This document shows positions 55,379 to 63,541 of a stretch of 64,000 nt of DNA, in pieces. The stretch is from NCBI RefSeq assembly GCF_009712605.1, contig NZ_WASO01000010.1:1-64000 (forward strand), written 5' to 3'. The stretch comes from Paludibacter sp. Its GTDB lineage: Bacteria; Bacteroidota; Bacteroidia; Bacteroidales; Paludibacteraceae. The stretch's first letter is position 1. Each line of letters opens with the position of its first letter. Made by a program: the position numbers and the translations under genes. Below the pieces are notes generated by a model. That model had not been told where the DNA came from, did not search any database, and worked only from the letters and a program-made list of their open reading frames with translations.

Positions 55379-56482
55379 ATGAAACGCGCTGCATCATTCC
55401 GCAACATCAAGAAGATCGATCTTCACAAGTTTGTGCCCCGAATGGCTCAGAAAGGCACTTCTCCGGGCACCGTTGAATATATCGGGAAGCCCCGTCAGGA
55501 GACGATTGGCATCAATATGATTGCTTATGATGAAGCGTCGGTTGAAGAGAAGCAGATTGTTTCTTTGCCCGATCTAAAAACCGAAATGGCAACGGCGGCG
55601 CTGAAATGGGTGCAAATTTCGGGGGTGCACAACACGGATTTTCTCAACCAACTGGGCGAACAACTTGGCATCAATTCGCTCGACGTGGAAGCTATTGCCA
55701 ATACCACGCAGCGTCCCATCATGATTGAACGGGAGAACTACATCTTTGTTGTGCTCAAAACACTCCAATTAGAACCGATAACAAACGAGGTCATTGTCGA
55801 GCAGGTAAGCATGATTCTGGGCGATCGCTTTGTCGTCTCTTTTCATGAAACAACACCTGCTTTATTCGATGCGCTACGCAACCGGATATCTGCAACCAAA
55901 AGCCGCATCAGACGATTTTCTTCCGACTACCTGTTATTCGCTCTTTGCGACATTGTAATCGACCAGTATTTTTCATTATTGGAGAATGTAGGAGAAACAA
56001 TCGAAGCTGCCGAAGACGAGTTGATCATGTCGCCGGTGAATGCGAACCAGGAAGCCATTTACAAGTTAAAGAGGCGACTGGTATATGCAAAAAAAATGAT
56101 CTGGCCGACCCGCGAAGTGATCACCGCACTGCAAATATCCGAACACGAATTGATTAACGATGACACGCGTATTTATTTTCGGGACATATACGACCACACA
56201 GTTCAACTTATTGAAAGTCTGGATAGCTTACGGGAAATAACTTCTGGAATGATGGATCTTTATATGTCGGCAATAAGTAACCGACTGAACGAAATCATGA
56301 AGGTATTGACACTCTTTTCCGCCTTCTTTATTCCCATCACATTCCTGGCCGGAGTTTACGGAATGAATTTCAAAACAATACCCGAAACCGGATGGACGTA
56401 TGGTTATCTGGCATTTTGGGGTGTGGTAGTCGTTATTTCGGTTGGAATGATCTTTTATTTCAAACGAAAGAAATGGTTCTGA
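55379..56482 (+). CDS. corA: CorA magnesium/cobalt transporter
   Basis: A 367-residue homopentameric Mg2+/Co2+ channel. A long soluble N-terminal domain (about residues 1-300) is followed by two helices at about 306-326 and 340-360. The GMN signature in AGVYGMNFKTIPE sits between them, and the protein ends in K-R-K-K-W-F. A decayed copy of the same C-terminal region is at 19640-19879. It is convergent with the acyltransferase gene, with no gap between the stops. Confidence 0.95.
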   Translation: MKRAASFRNIKKIDLHKFVPRMAQKGTSPGTVEYIGKPRQETIGINMIAYDEASVEEKQIVSLPDLKTEMATAALKWVQISGVHNTDFLNQLGEQLGINSLDVEAIANTTQRPIMIERENYIFVVLKTLQLEPITNEVIVEQVSMILGDRFVVSFHETTPALFDALRNRISATKSRIRRFSSDYLLFALCDIVIDQYFSLLENVGETIEAAEDELIMSPVNANQEAIYKLKRRLVYAKKMIWPTREVITALQISEHELINDDTRIYFRDIYDHTVQLIESLDSLREITSGMMDLYMSAISNRLNEIMKVLTLFSAFFIPITFLAGVYGMNFKTIPETGWTYGYLAFWGVVVVISVGMIFYFKRKKWF

Positions 56483-57484
56483 TTATCGTCCGAACAAAAG
56501 CTTCCTGACAACCGGCACTCTGTTTATTACTGACACTGTCACCCACGTAAAAACCAATGCAACGATAAAGACGATGCAGATTTCAACATCGCTACGTTCG
56601 AGGATGGTAGTAGACAGCAGGTAAACAAACAGGTACACCCACATAAAATGAGACGCATAAACAGATAGCGTATTTGCTGACAGCCATTGCACCACAACAT
56701 TGCTCTGTTTGAAATAGCGGCTCACCTTAAACAATAGCAACAACACCGGCACCGGAGTAAGAATACGCACTACAAGAGCATATATCGAGTTGTTATCATG
56801 GGCGATGGGCATTCCAAAAGAATACACCGATCCGGTTCGCGTCCAGGCAATCTGAAGGAACACCATTACTACGACCAATAGTAAAACCTGCCATTTTTTG
56901 ATCTTATCAGCAATCTGGTATTGACGCAAAAAACAACCCAAAAGAAAATAGGGATAATAGATCTTAAACAGTCCCAACCCATAGAAATTCGACTCGGGGA
57001 AAGAAGGCGTCAACGCATACATCAACACCACCAACGCTACAGACAAGAGATAAAAATAACGGCTTTTACGCAGGAAGAAATAAAAGACATCTATCACATA
57101 AAGTGCCCACAAAAACCACAGACCGCCTTTACCGGGAGATTTAAACACCTGCAAATAATAGTTGGGAAGTATCGCCCAATTTCCGTTATGAAGATCCATT
57201 CGCCTGTAATAGAACGAATACAAAACCATCCAAAGCAGAAAAGGAACAATCAGCAGCTTGAATTGTTTCCACAAAAAGCTGACGTTTTTTCCGGAAGAGA
57301 TAAGATAACCGCTGACGAAAATAAAAAGCGGCATATGAAAAGAGTATATCAGGCGGAAAATGATATTGGAATCGAAATTGCTCACCAACGAATACTGAAT
57401 GGCATGGCCCAGCACCATCAAAACGATGGCAAACGCTTTCAGCCAGTCAATGCCGTAATCCCTTGCTTTCAATTCCACCTGCAC
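56483..57484 (-). CDS. Acyltransferase 3 family membrane protein
   Basis: A 333-residue integral membrane protein with about ten helices. The signature R-D-Y-G-I-D-W-L-K-A-F-A-I-V-L-M-V-L-G-H near residues 8-27, with the catalytic-type histidine, and SFHMPLFIFVSGYLIS near 49-64 mark the acyltransferase 3 (OafB/NodX-like) family that O-acetylates or acylates surface glycans. No polysaccharide cluster is beside it. It ends a run of minus-strand genes starting with the SDR at 59345. Confidence 0.9.
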   Translation of the reverse strand: MQVELKARDYGIDWLKAFAIVLMVLGHAIQYSLVSNFDSNIIFRLIYSFHMPLFIFVSGYLISSGKNVSFLWKQFKLLIVPFLLWMVLYSFYYRRMDLHNGNWAILPNYYLQVFKSPGKGGLWFLWALYVIDVFYFFLRKSRYFYLLSVALVVLMYALTPSFPESNFYGLGLFKIYYPYFLLGCFLRQYQIADKIKKWQVLLLVVVMVFLQIAWTRTGSVYSFGMPIAHDNNSIYALVVRILTPVPVLLLLFKVSRYFKQSNVVVQWLSANTLSVYASHFMWVYLFVYLLSTTILERSDVEICIVFIVALVFTWVTVSVINRVPVVRKLLFGR

Positions 57485-57487
57485 TAA

Positions 57488-57715
57488 TTAGTTTTTCGGA
57501 AAGAAAATTGCCTTGAGGGTTTTTCGAAACACCACAATATGCACAGCGATCAGGGCAAACAATGAAAAGCCGCAAAATTCGTGCAGCTCTCCCACATCAA
57601 AACCACGAAATCCGGTTCCCATCAGCACAATGGTAGTGATTTGTAAAATAGCCACCGTCAGAAGCAACGCAAGGCTCACCTGACGAACCAGTCTGTTCTT
57701 TTTATTCTTTTCCAT
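57488..57715 (-). CDS. Small DUF4405-like membrane protein
   Basis: A 75-residue protein with two hydrophobic helices (about residues 12-34 and 46-66). Histidines in G-E-L-H-E-F-C-G and A-V-H-I-V-V-F resemble the haem-ligand positions of DUF4405/cytochrome b561-like proteins. The ATG at 57715 overlaps the end of the CDF gene by 14 bp, so translation is probably coupled. Haem binding is inference. Confidence 0.7.
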   Translation of the reverse strand: MEKNKKNRLVRQVSLALLLTVAILQITTIVLMGTGFRGFDVGELHEFCGFSLFALIAVHIVVFRKTLKAIFFPKN

Positions 57716-58616
57716 TTTGTTGCAATAAGTTGATTTGATTTTCCTCATCCTTCAAATGACATGAATCCTGAGGTTCGACATGAATATATATTTCGCTTCG
57801 TTTTATCTGATCCATCAGACTATGCTCTATACGGTCACAAAGTTCGTGAACATCACGCAGCTTTAGATCCGGATCAAGGTGTATATTGAACTTGATAAAC
57901 GTATCTGCTCCGGCTGTACGCACTTTAAGATGGTGATACAGTTTCACTTCCGGAAATGAGTTCAGGGTATTTTCAACCAAAGTAATCGTCTCTTGCGGAG
58001 CTTTGTCCAACAACACATCTACTGCTTTCTTTCCCAACCGAAAAGAAACAAACAAGACAATCACAGCCACCAACAATGCCGCAATTGAGTCGGCAAAATA
58101 AAATCCAAAGTTAGCACAAACAAGGCCAAACAACACGACTGCCGAACTCCAAATATCTGTGGAAAAATGAAGTGCATCGGCTTCCAGCGCCTGACTGTTA
58201 TGCTTTTTTGCCACTTTGTACAAAGCTCTCGAACGTGTAAAATCGATCACAATAGAGCTAATCACCACCACGTAACTCCACACCGACACTTCGATATGGG
58301 TATTTCCCGTCACCAGACGATCAATTGCTTCAGACACAATCCACACGCAGGTTATCAGCAAAAGAATAGTTTCGATGAACGCAGAAAAATTTTCGATTTT
58401 ACCATGACCGTAATTATGCTGTTTATCAGCAGGCTTATCGGAAATACGAACCGAAAAGAAGGTAATCACGGCTGCTACCAGATCGAGACCTGAGTGCAAT
58501 GCTTCTGACAGAATACCCAAACTACCGGTAAGGACTCCGATAATCAGTTTGAAGCTCGTCAGAAATATCGCGGCAAGTACCGAAAACAAAGCCACTCTGT
58601 TTTTTTCTTCCACCAT
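57702..58616 (-). CDS. Cation diffusion facilitator (CDF) transporter
   Basis: A 304-residue metal/proton antiporter with six membrane helices (to about residue 210) and a C-terminal metallochaperone-like domain. Metal-site positions are visible in helix 2 (SEALHSGLDLVAA) and helix 5 (ADALHFSTDIWSSA), H-x3-D in both, which favours zinc or iron over cobalt-only members. The histidine-rich loop D-K-Q-H-N-Y-G-H-G-K-I-E lies between helices 2 and 3. It is the second gene of a possible SDR-CDF-DUF4405-acyltransferase run. Confidence 0.93.
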   Translation of the reverse strand: MVEEKNRVALFSVLAAIFLTSFKLIIGVLTGSLGILSEALHSGLDLVAAVITFFSVRISDKPADKQHNYGHGKIENFSAFIETILLLITCVWIVSEAIDRLVTGNTHIEVSVWSYVVVISSIVIDFTRSRALYKVAKKHNSQALEADALHFSTDIWSSAVVLFGLVCANFGFYFADSIAALLVAVIVLFVSFRLGKKAVDVLLDKAPQETITLVENTLNSFPEVKLYHHLKVRTAGADTFIKFNIHLDPDLKLRDVHELCDRIEHSLMDQIKRSEIYIHVEPQDSCHLKDEENQINLLQQNGKE

Positions 58617-58628
58617 AAAAATTGCACT

Positions 58629-59345
58629 TTATATTCTTTCAAAAATCACTCTTGGAATCAATTTTACCACCATAGCGATAAGACGCCAGCGTTTCGTAAC
58701 GTAGACAATATCTTTTTGCTTGTCAACTGCTTTTATAATCTGACCCGCCGCTTTCGGCACCGGCGCCGACCAGAAAACGCCTTCTCCCTGAGCCATGCAG
58801 GTGTCTACAAAACCAGGACGAATATCCGTAATCTGAATGTTGAGTTTCTGATGATGCGCTAACTGCCGCAAAGATTGCATATAAGTCATATTGTACGACT
58901 TACTTGCACTGTATGCCGGCGAAAAGCGGTTTCCTCGCAGTCCGGCAATAGAACTTATCGCGGCAATCTGACCGTGCTGCTGTTGTTTGAAGTAGCGAAA
59001 TGCCCAATCGACCACAGCTGTAAAACCCGCCACGTCTGTCTTTATTGCGAGCTGTTCCGGTTCCGGTAACAGTTCGCTGTTACGTTTGCCATAGCCGGAG
59101 CTAAGCAACAACAAATCAAGACCTCCCAGACGGCTCACCAAAGCTTCAAGGTTTGATTCTACCGATGCAATATCCGAAATATCAAACGAAGCTGCAACAT
59201 AGCAGTCCGGTGACTCTTGTTCCAGTTCATGCAACAACTCTTGCCGGCGGCCGGTAATGCCCACCAGACAGCCTTTGCCGGCATATATTCTGGCCACTTC
59301 ACGTCCAATGCCCGAAGTAGCTCCCAGAACAATTATTTTTCGCAT
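58629..59345 (-). CDS. SDR family oxidoreductase
   Basis: A 238-residue short-chain dehydrogenase/reductase. It has the NAD(P)-binding GATSGIGREVA near residues 8-18, the serine of AAISSIAG and the Y-x3-K pair in YSASKSYNM, followed by D-I-R-P-G-F-V-D-T. The last 35 residues include a hydrophobic stretch that may tether it to the membrane. The ATG at 59345 (MRKIIVLGATSG) is preferred over 59399. Substrate is unknown. Confidence 0.92.
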   Translation of the reverse strand: MRKIIVLGATSGIGREVARIYAGKGCLVGITGRRQELLHELEQESPDCYVAASFDISDIASVESNLEALVSRLGGLDLLLLSSGYGKRNSELLPEPEQLAIKTDVAGFTAVVDWAFRYFKQQQHGQIAAISSIAGLRGNRFSPAYSASKSYNMTYMQSLRQLAHHQKLNIQITDIRPGFVDTCMAQGEGVFWSAPVPKAAGQIIKAVDKQKDIVYVTKRWRLIAMVVKLIPRVIFERI

Positions 59346-59399
59346 CGGAAGCTTGTTATTAATTCTCATTACCATTCCTTTATCGTTGTCTCTCATCAC

Positions 59400-59739
59400 G
59401 ATAACAGAAATGCACTTTCGGGTGTAAAGTTCTTATAAAATTATTGAATCGGCAAGTTTCCCGAAACAAAAAAAACAGTTTATAATACTTCCTCCTAAAG
59501 TGCAGAACAGACATATCTATACTCCGATGGATTTATCGTTTCAGCTATGCAATCCCGCTACATTGTGAATATTTTTCACAAAATACTCTTCATTATACAC
59601 AAATACAAAAACATATCAAAAAATAAATTTAACTTTGCACATTAAACAAATAAAAAAAAACAATTCAATTACAATCCCCAAGATTGCATCTGATTTTTCT
59701 GATTATCCCATTATTTCTTTATCTATAAAACCAAAGATT
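59400..59739 (+). promoter_or_regulatory. Intergenic region with promoter for the DUF6588-like gene
   Basis: AT-rich, no gene seen. TAACTTTG at 59630-59637 fits the -7 box for the gene starting at 59740. No TTG is found at the -33 position. Confidence 0.45.
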
Positions 59740-60813
59740 ATGAGTACAAAAAAATATGCTTTCACGCTTCTCTTTGCGCTTGGTCTCCTTACATCATTTT
59801 CAGCCAAGGCTCAAAGTGATATTGCCGACATTTTCAAGGCAGGTGTCAACGATTTGCAAACCGTAGCCAACGGCTATATTAAACCTTTCGGCAATGGTTT
59901 TTCTTCTGGCTTGGGAAACAACTGGTACAATACCGCTGCCACCCACAAATTACTTGGTTTCGATATTACTGTTGGTGCCAGTGGCGTATTTACGCCTTCC
60001 GACGATAAAACATTTAGTTTATCTGGATTGCAGAAACTTACGGTTGTGAACGGAGAAAAGACAGCTCCGACATTCGGAAGCAAAGGCGATGGAGTTTTAC
60101 TGGCACTTCGTCAAAACGTAAACGGGACAACACAAACAGTTACTCAATTTCGCACTCCGGGGGGAGTATCTAACGTGACTCCGGTTCCCAGTTTTCAGGT
60201 AACTCTCGGGCTTCCAATGGGCAACGATTTATCGGTTCGGTTTATTCCTACCATTAATGCCAGTAATTTCTCCGGCAATATGTGGGGTATCGGGCTAAAA
60301 CATAATATCAAACAGTGGATTCCGGTTTTGAAATTGCTTCCGTTCGATGCTGCAGTAATGGTAGGCTACACCAAATTCAACGTCAACTACAGCTTTGACA
60401 ACCCCATTACTCCATCCGACTTAGTCAGCGATCCCAGCAAAGTGTCTACTCCGAGTGGTGTATCATACGCCGACCAGGGGATGAAACTGAAAGCAAGTGC
60501 TTTGATGGTTCACGCCATCGTTTCGAAAAAAATTGCTTTTATAACGCCTTATCTGGGATTCGGCGTTACTCGCAGCAACTTTGATTTTAATTTTACCGGT
60601 AATTTTCCTGTGTTGGACAATTTCAATACAACAACCCAGAAATTCGATGTAAAAACATTGAAAGACCCGATTCCTCTTCACTACGCGATGACACAACCGG
60701 GAGCAACTATCGGGTTGCGCATGAAATTACTATGGATCTTTGCTTTCCATGCACAATATACGTTACAGAAATATTCGACCGCTTCTGTTGGCTTTGGCCT
60801 GAATATTCGGTAA
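59740..60813 (+). CDS. DUF6588-like outer membrane protein
   Basis: A 357-residue protein with a signal peptide (MSTKKYAFTLLFALGLL..., cleavage near A-K-A-Q, residue 21). The mature N-terminus has DIFKAGVNDLQTVANGYIKP and LLGFDITVGASGVF, followed by a strand-rich body and a C-terminal aromatic tail (SVGFGLNIR), so it is probably an outer membrane beta-barrel. The pattern matches the DUF6588 family of Bacteroidetes. Function is unknown. Start at ATG 59740; the earlier in-frame codon 59635 would disrupt the signal peptide. Confidence 0.75.
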   Translation: MSTKKYAFTLLFALGLLTSFSAKAQSDIADIFKAGVNDLQTVANGYIKPFGNGFSSGLGNNWYNTAATHKLLGFDITVGASGVFTPSDDKTFSLSGLQKLTVVNGEKTAPTFGSKGDGVLLALRQNVNGTTQTVTQFRTPGGVSNVTPVPSFQVTLGLPMGNDLSVRFIPTINASNFSGNMWGIGLKHNIKQWIPVLKLLPFDAAVMVGYTKFNVNYSFDNPITPSDLVSDPSKVSTPSGVSYADQGMKLKASALMVHAIVSKKIAFITPYLGFGVTRSNFDFNFTGNFPVLDNFNTTTQKFDVKTLKDPIPLHYAMTQPGATIGLRMKLLWIFAFHAQYTLQKYSTASVGFGLNIR

Positions 60814-60830
60814 ATGCTGTCTCAATAAAC

Positions 60831-60872
60831 AGAAAAGCCGGAGTGGACATCCTGTTCATTCCGGCTTTTTTC
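60831..60872 (+). terminator. Terminator after the DUF6588-like gene
   Basis: AAAAGCCGGAGTG (60833-60845) pairs with CATTCCGGCTTTT (60857-60869) with one G-U pair, followed by T residues. Confidence 0.8.
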
Positions 60873-61047
60873 GTCCGACATTTGTTAAAACACACTCTCC
60901 ATTTCAGATAATATAAGTCAACAATAGCCAACGTTACTAAAAGTCTGAACTATTCAATAATAAAACCGTTAAGTAAGCGTTTTGTCATACAGAAATACGA
61001 ATAGAGATAATCTCTTGTGCCAAAATCTCTTTTATCAACTATTTTTT

Positions 61048-62094
61048 ATGACCAGAAATTTTCTTTTTTGCTTTTCCTTTTTAATTGCGGGACTTTTTCT
61101 TACCGGATGCAGCCAACAGGACACCGAAGCTCTTACAACATCGTCGGGCACCAGCCTTTACCTTGCCAATAACCTGCGCAGTGCAAGCGGCAACAATATT
61201 GCAGCTTATTCTGCAAACGGAACGACCACCAACCTGACTAATGGTTCGCAGTCGGCCTACTCCACATCTCTTTTTGTCTCGGGCAGCGATGTATATGTAG
61301 CCGGATACGAGTACACTTCCGATGGTTATCCCATTGCCAAATACTGGAAAAACGGGATGGCCATAAGCCTCTCCGATGGTTCTACCAATGCTTATGCAAG
61401 CTCTGTTTCTTTATCCGAAGGCAATGTTTATGTGGCAGGATTTGTCGACAACAGCAATGGCAACAGCGTGGCCGTGTACTGGAAAAACGGAAAAATAACG
61501 TTGCTTTCCGATGGCACGTCTAATGCCTTTGCAAATTCAATCTCCGTTTCGGGCAACGACGTATATGTGGCAGGCACCGTACAAACTACGACTGGTCGTA
61601 ACGTAGCCGTCTATTGGAAAAACGGGTCTATGAATGCCCTCACTGATGGCAGCACAGACTCATTCGCCAACGCTATCGCATTCAGCAACGGCAACCTTTA
61701 TATTGCAGGGAACGTCTATAACAGGAACGATATTTCGGTTGCCACTTACTGGAAGAATGGTAGTACGACAAATCTTTCCGATGGAAACTCCAATGCAACG
61801 GTCAATGCTATTGCCATCTCCGGCAACGACTTCTATGCAGCAGGTGCAGTTACTGGCAACAGCGGTAAATACATAGCTACTTACTGGAAAAACGGAACGG
61901 AAAATACTTTAACGGACGGATCAACGGATGCCGAAGCCAAAGCCGTCTATATTTCCGGCAATGACATTTATCTGGCAGGATATATCACCAACAGCAGCGG
62001 CAATAAAACAGCAGTGTACTGGAAAAATGGCGCGCTGGTTAATCTTACCGATGGATCTACCGATGCACTAATTAACGCCATTGTGGTGAAATAA
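61048..62094 (+). CDS. Lipoprotein with seven 45-aa propeller-like repeats
   Basis: A 348-residue lipoprotein. The signal peptide ends in L-T-G-C (cysteine near residue 21). The mature part is almost wholly tandem repeats of exactly 45 residues. Y-W-K-N-G recurs at codons starting 61342, 61477, 61612, 61747, 61882 and 62017, with a diverged first unit before them. Each unit holds L-S/T-D-G-S-T-x-A and S-G-N-D-V-Y-V-A-G. Seven such units would fit a seven-bladed beta-propeller on the cell surface. I do not recognise a characterised homologue. The ATG at 61048 gives the lipobox; an earlier codon at 60982 does not help. Confidence 0.75.
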   Translation: MTRNFLFCFSFLIAGLFLTGCSQQDTEALTTSSGTSLYLANNLRSASGNNIAAYSANGTTTNLTNGSQSAYSTSLFVSGSDVYVAGYEYTSDGYPIAKYWKNGMAISLSDGSTNAYASSVSLSEGNVYVAGFVDNSNGNSVAVYWKNGKITLLSDGTSNAFANSISVSGNDVYVAGTVQTTTGRNVAVYWKNGSMNALTDGSTDSFANAIAFSNGNLYIAGNVYNRNDISVATYWKNGSTTNLSDGNSNATVNAIAISGNDFYAAGAVTGNSGKYIATYWKNGTENTLTDGSTDAEAKAVYISGNDIYLAGYITNSSGNKTAVYWKNGALVNLTDGSTDALINAIVVK

Positions 62095-62110
62095 GAAAGC
62101 TCAGTAGCAT

Positions 62111-62157
62111 AAAGGAAACAGCCGGAATGATTAATCTTCGTTCCGGCTGTTTCCTTT
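62111..62157. terminator. Strong terminator hairpin
   Basis: AAAGGAAACAGCCGGAA (62111-62127) pairs perfectly over 17 bp with TTCCGGCTGTTTCCTTT (62141-62157). It lies 16 bp after the lipoprotein stop. Confidence 0.8.
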
Positions 62158-62184
62158 ATGATTTCAATAGAAATTTACCAGCTA

Positions 62185-62346
62185 TCACCATATCACAAAT
62201 AAAATAGCTGGGATTAAACATCCCAGTTTTCTGGTTGCTTTTTTCAAAGGCATATCTTCATTTGATGAAAACAAGCTCACAAAATAGAATGCACAAAAGA
62301 AGCACACTACCATTGCTAAAATCTGCAACAAAATATTTTCTATCAT
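62185..62346 (-). CDS. 53-aa putative two-helix membrane protein
   Basis: The ATG at 62346 opens a 53-codon frame ending in TGA at 62185. Two hydrophobic segments (residues about 5-26 and 42-53) flank a charged loop S-N-E-D-M-P-L-K-K-A-T-R-K. It lies 90 bp downstream of the DUF805 gene on the same strand and may be co-transcribed. I know no family for it. Support comes from composition only, with no clear ribosome binding site. Confidence 0.45.
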   Translation of the reverse strand: MIENILLQILAMVVCFFCAFYFVSLFSSNEDMPLKKATRKLGCLIPAILFVIW

Positions 62347-62436
62347 AATGGCTATAAATTATCAAGGTCTTATTTAAGATAGCGTAGCAAAGTTCCATAC
62401 TACATAAATCCGATATTATTTGTAGTCTAACTTATT

Positions 62437-63204
62437 TCATTCATAAGTTTTATACCCCTTATAGATCCACAATATTGTTACAATAAAGAACCATAGCAAT
62501 ATCATTGAGATAGAATACGACAAACAATACAAGACAGAATGATCATTATTACTGATATCCCACGTTAGAATTCTTATTACAGAAGGGATTAATGTATTGA
62601 CAACTAAAATTAGCCTTAATGTACCTTGTGAAACCATTGATTCTAATGCCTCAATAATTTTACAATATCGATTAGTCAAGACAATAGCAAAAATACAAAG
62701 CCATACAATTGCCGCATCTATCATAAAAACCATCCAATACTCATCGAAATATCTATCCACAGAACACATTGCAATGATATTTATTATTACGGGTATAATA
62801 ATATTGATTTTTATGAATAAAGGCACAATACTTTTCGATCTAATCCGCATATCGAATCTATTTCCTTCTTTTTCCAAATTGCTATCATTAAAATTGCTAT
62901 GCGCGGTATGTAATATTGGAGAAAACCCATAAATATTTACACCATCGTCCCCTTTTGAAAAAAACAGCCACAAAACATAAAATGGAATTAATTGGAACCA
63001 GCCTGAATTACCTAAATCATGACATCTCTTAGCTCCTTGTGCCCATAGAAACCACAATAATGGGCTTAGAGCTAAAGTAGAGAAAGGAATTGCGGACTTT
63101 ATCATTGCCATGACAATTGTATGCCCAACAATATAAACGATGAAACTGATACCATATTCTAATCGCCTTATTCTACCTTCAAAAGACAATGCTGTTTGAA
63201 ACAT
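62437..63204 (-). CDS. DUF805 family membrane protein
   Basis: A 255-residue membrane protein. Residues about 1-100 match DUF805: SFEGRIRRLEYGIS, a first pair of helices, then GAKRCHDLGNSGWFQLIPFYVLW and the tail G-D-D-G-V-N-I-Y-G-F-S-P. A second half (about 120-255) with four more helices is not part of the usual short family and is unassigned. The gene is very AT-rich compared with its neighbours, which hints at different origin. Function unknown. Confidence 0.75.
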   Translation of the reverse strand: MFQTALSFEGRIRRLEYGISFIVYIVGHTIVMAMIKSAIPFSTLALSPLLWFLWAQGAKRCHDLGNSGWFQLIPFYVLWLFFSKGDDGVNIYGFSPILHTAHSNFNDSNLEKEGNRFDMRIRSKSIVPLFIKINIIIPVIINIIAMCSVDRYFDEYWMVFMIDAAIVWLCIFAIVLTNRYCKIIEALESMVSQGTLRLILVVNTLIPSVIRILTWDISNNDHSVLYCLSYSISMILLWFFIVTILWIYKGYKTYE

Positions 63205-63270
63205 AACTGTTTGAATTAATATTGAACATTCTTATCTCTGCTTTTTCCTCTTTTCTTACTCATTCCCGTA

Positions 63271-63490
63271 ATTTTCACGCTCGCAGCCGTTCGAATTACG
63301 CTCCATTGAGTGATTTTGAAGCTTTAAAGGGCAAAATTCAGGATCCGTACGCTGATTTTCACGGAAATTATTGTGCAAAAAACGCTCTTTTGCGTGATTT
63401 TCACGCTCTGGAAAGTAAAAATCACGCTCCCGAGGCAAAATAGTACGCTTTTGAGATAAAAAATCAGGTAAATGAGATTAAAAAGTATCT
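63271..63490. repeat. Degenerate 21-bp tandem array
   Basis: The word TCACGCTC or a close variant recurs every 21 bp. The core positions (A of ACGCT or equivalent) are 63277, 63298, 63319, 63340, 63361, 63382, 63403, 63424, 63445 and 63466. Six cores are exactly ACGCT; others read AAGCT, ACGGA, AGGAT, AGGTA. A rough unit is AAATTCACGCTCnnGAGnnTA. About ten units are seen. Both strands stay open over part of it because 21 is divisible by three, but neither frame looks like a gene. Confidence 0.8.
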
Positions 63491-63510
63491 CCCGGGGTAG
63501 CGAACCACCC

Positions 63511-63540
63511 GCAGGAGTGTCCGGCAAACCGGACTGTACG
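63511..63540 (-). terminator. Possible hairpin after the edge gene
   Basis: GTCCGG-CAAA-CCGGAC at 63519-63534 is a tight hairpin 8 bp beyond the stop of the minus-strand gene. It lacks a T-run, so terminator function is uncertain. Confidence 0.35.
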
Positions 63541-63541
63541 T

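Noticed and set aside
63222-63443. 73-codon open frame over the 21-bp array (and a 60-codon frame on the other strand)
   Set aside because: A 21-bp period keeps frames open on both strands; the products are just the repeat translated in heptads, with no start signal, so the DNA array is the better explanation.
63271-63490. CRISPR array
   Set aside because: Period of 21 bp is far too short, there are no conserved repeats with unique spacers of 30 bp or more, and no cas genes.
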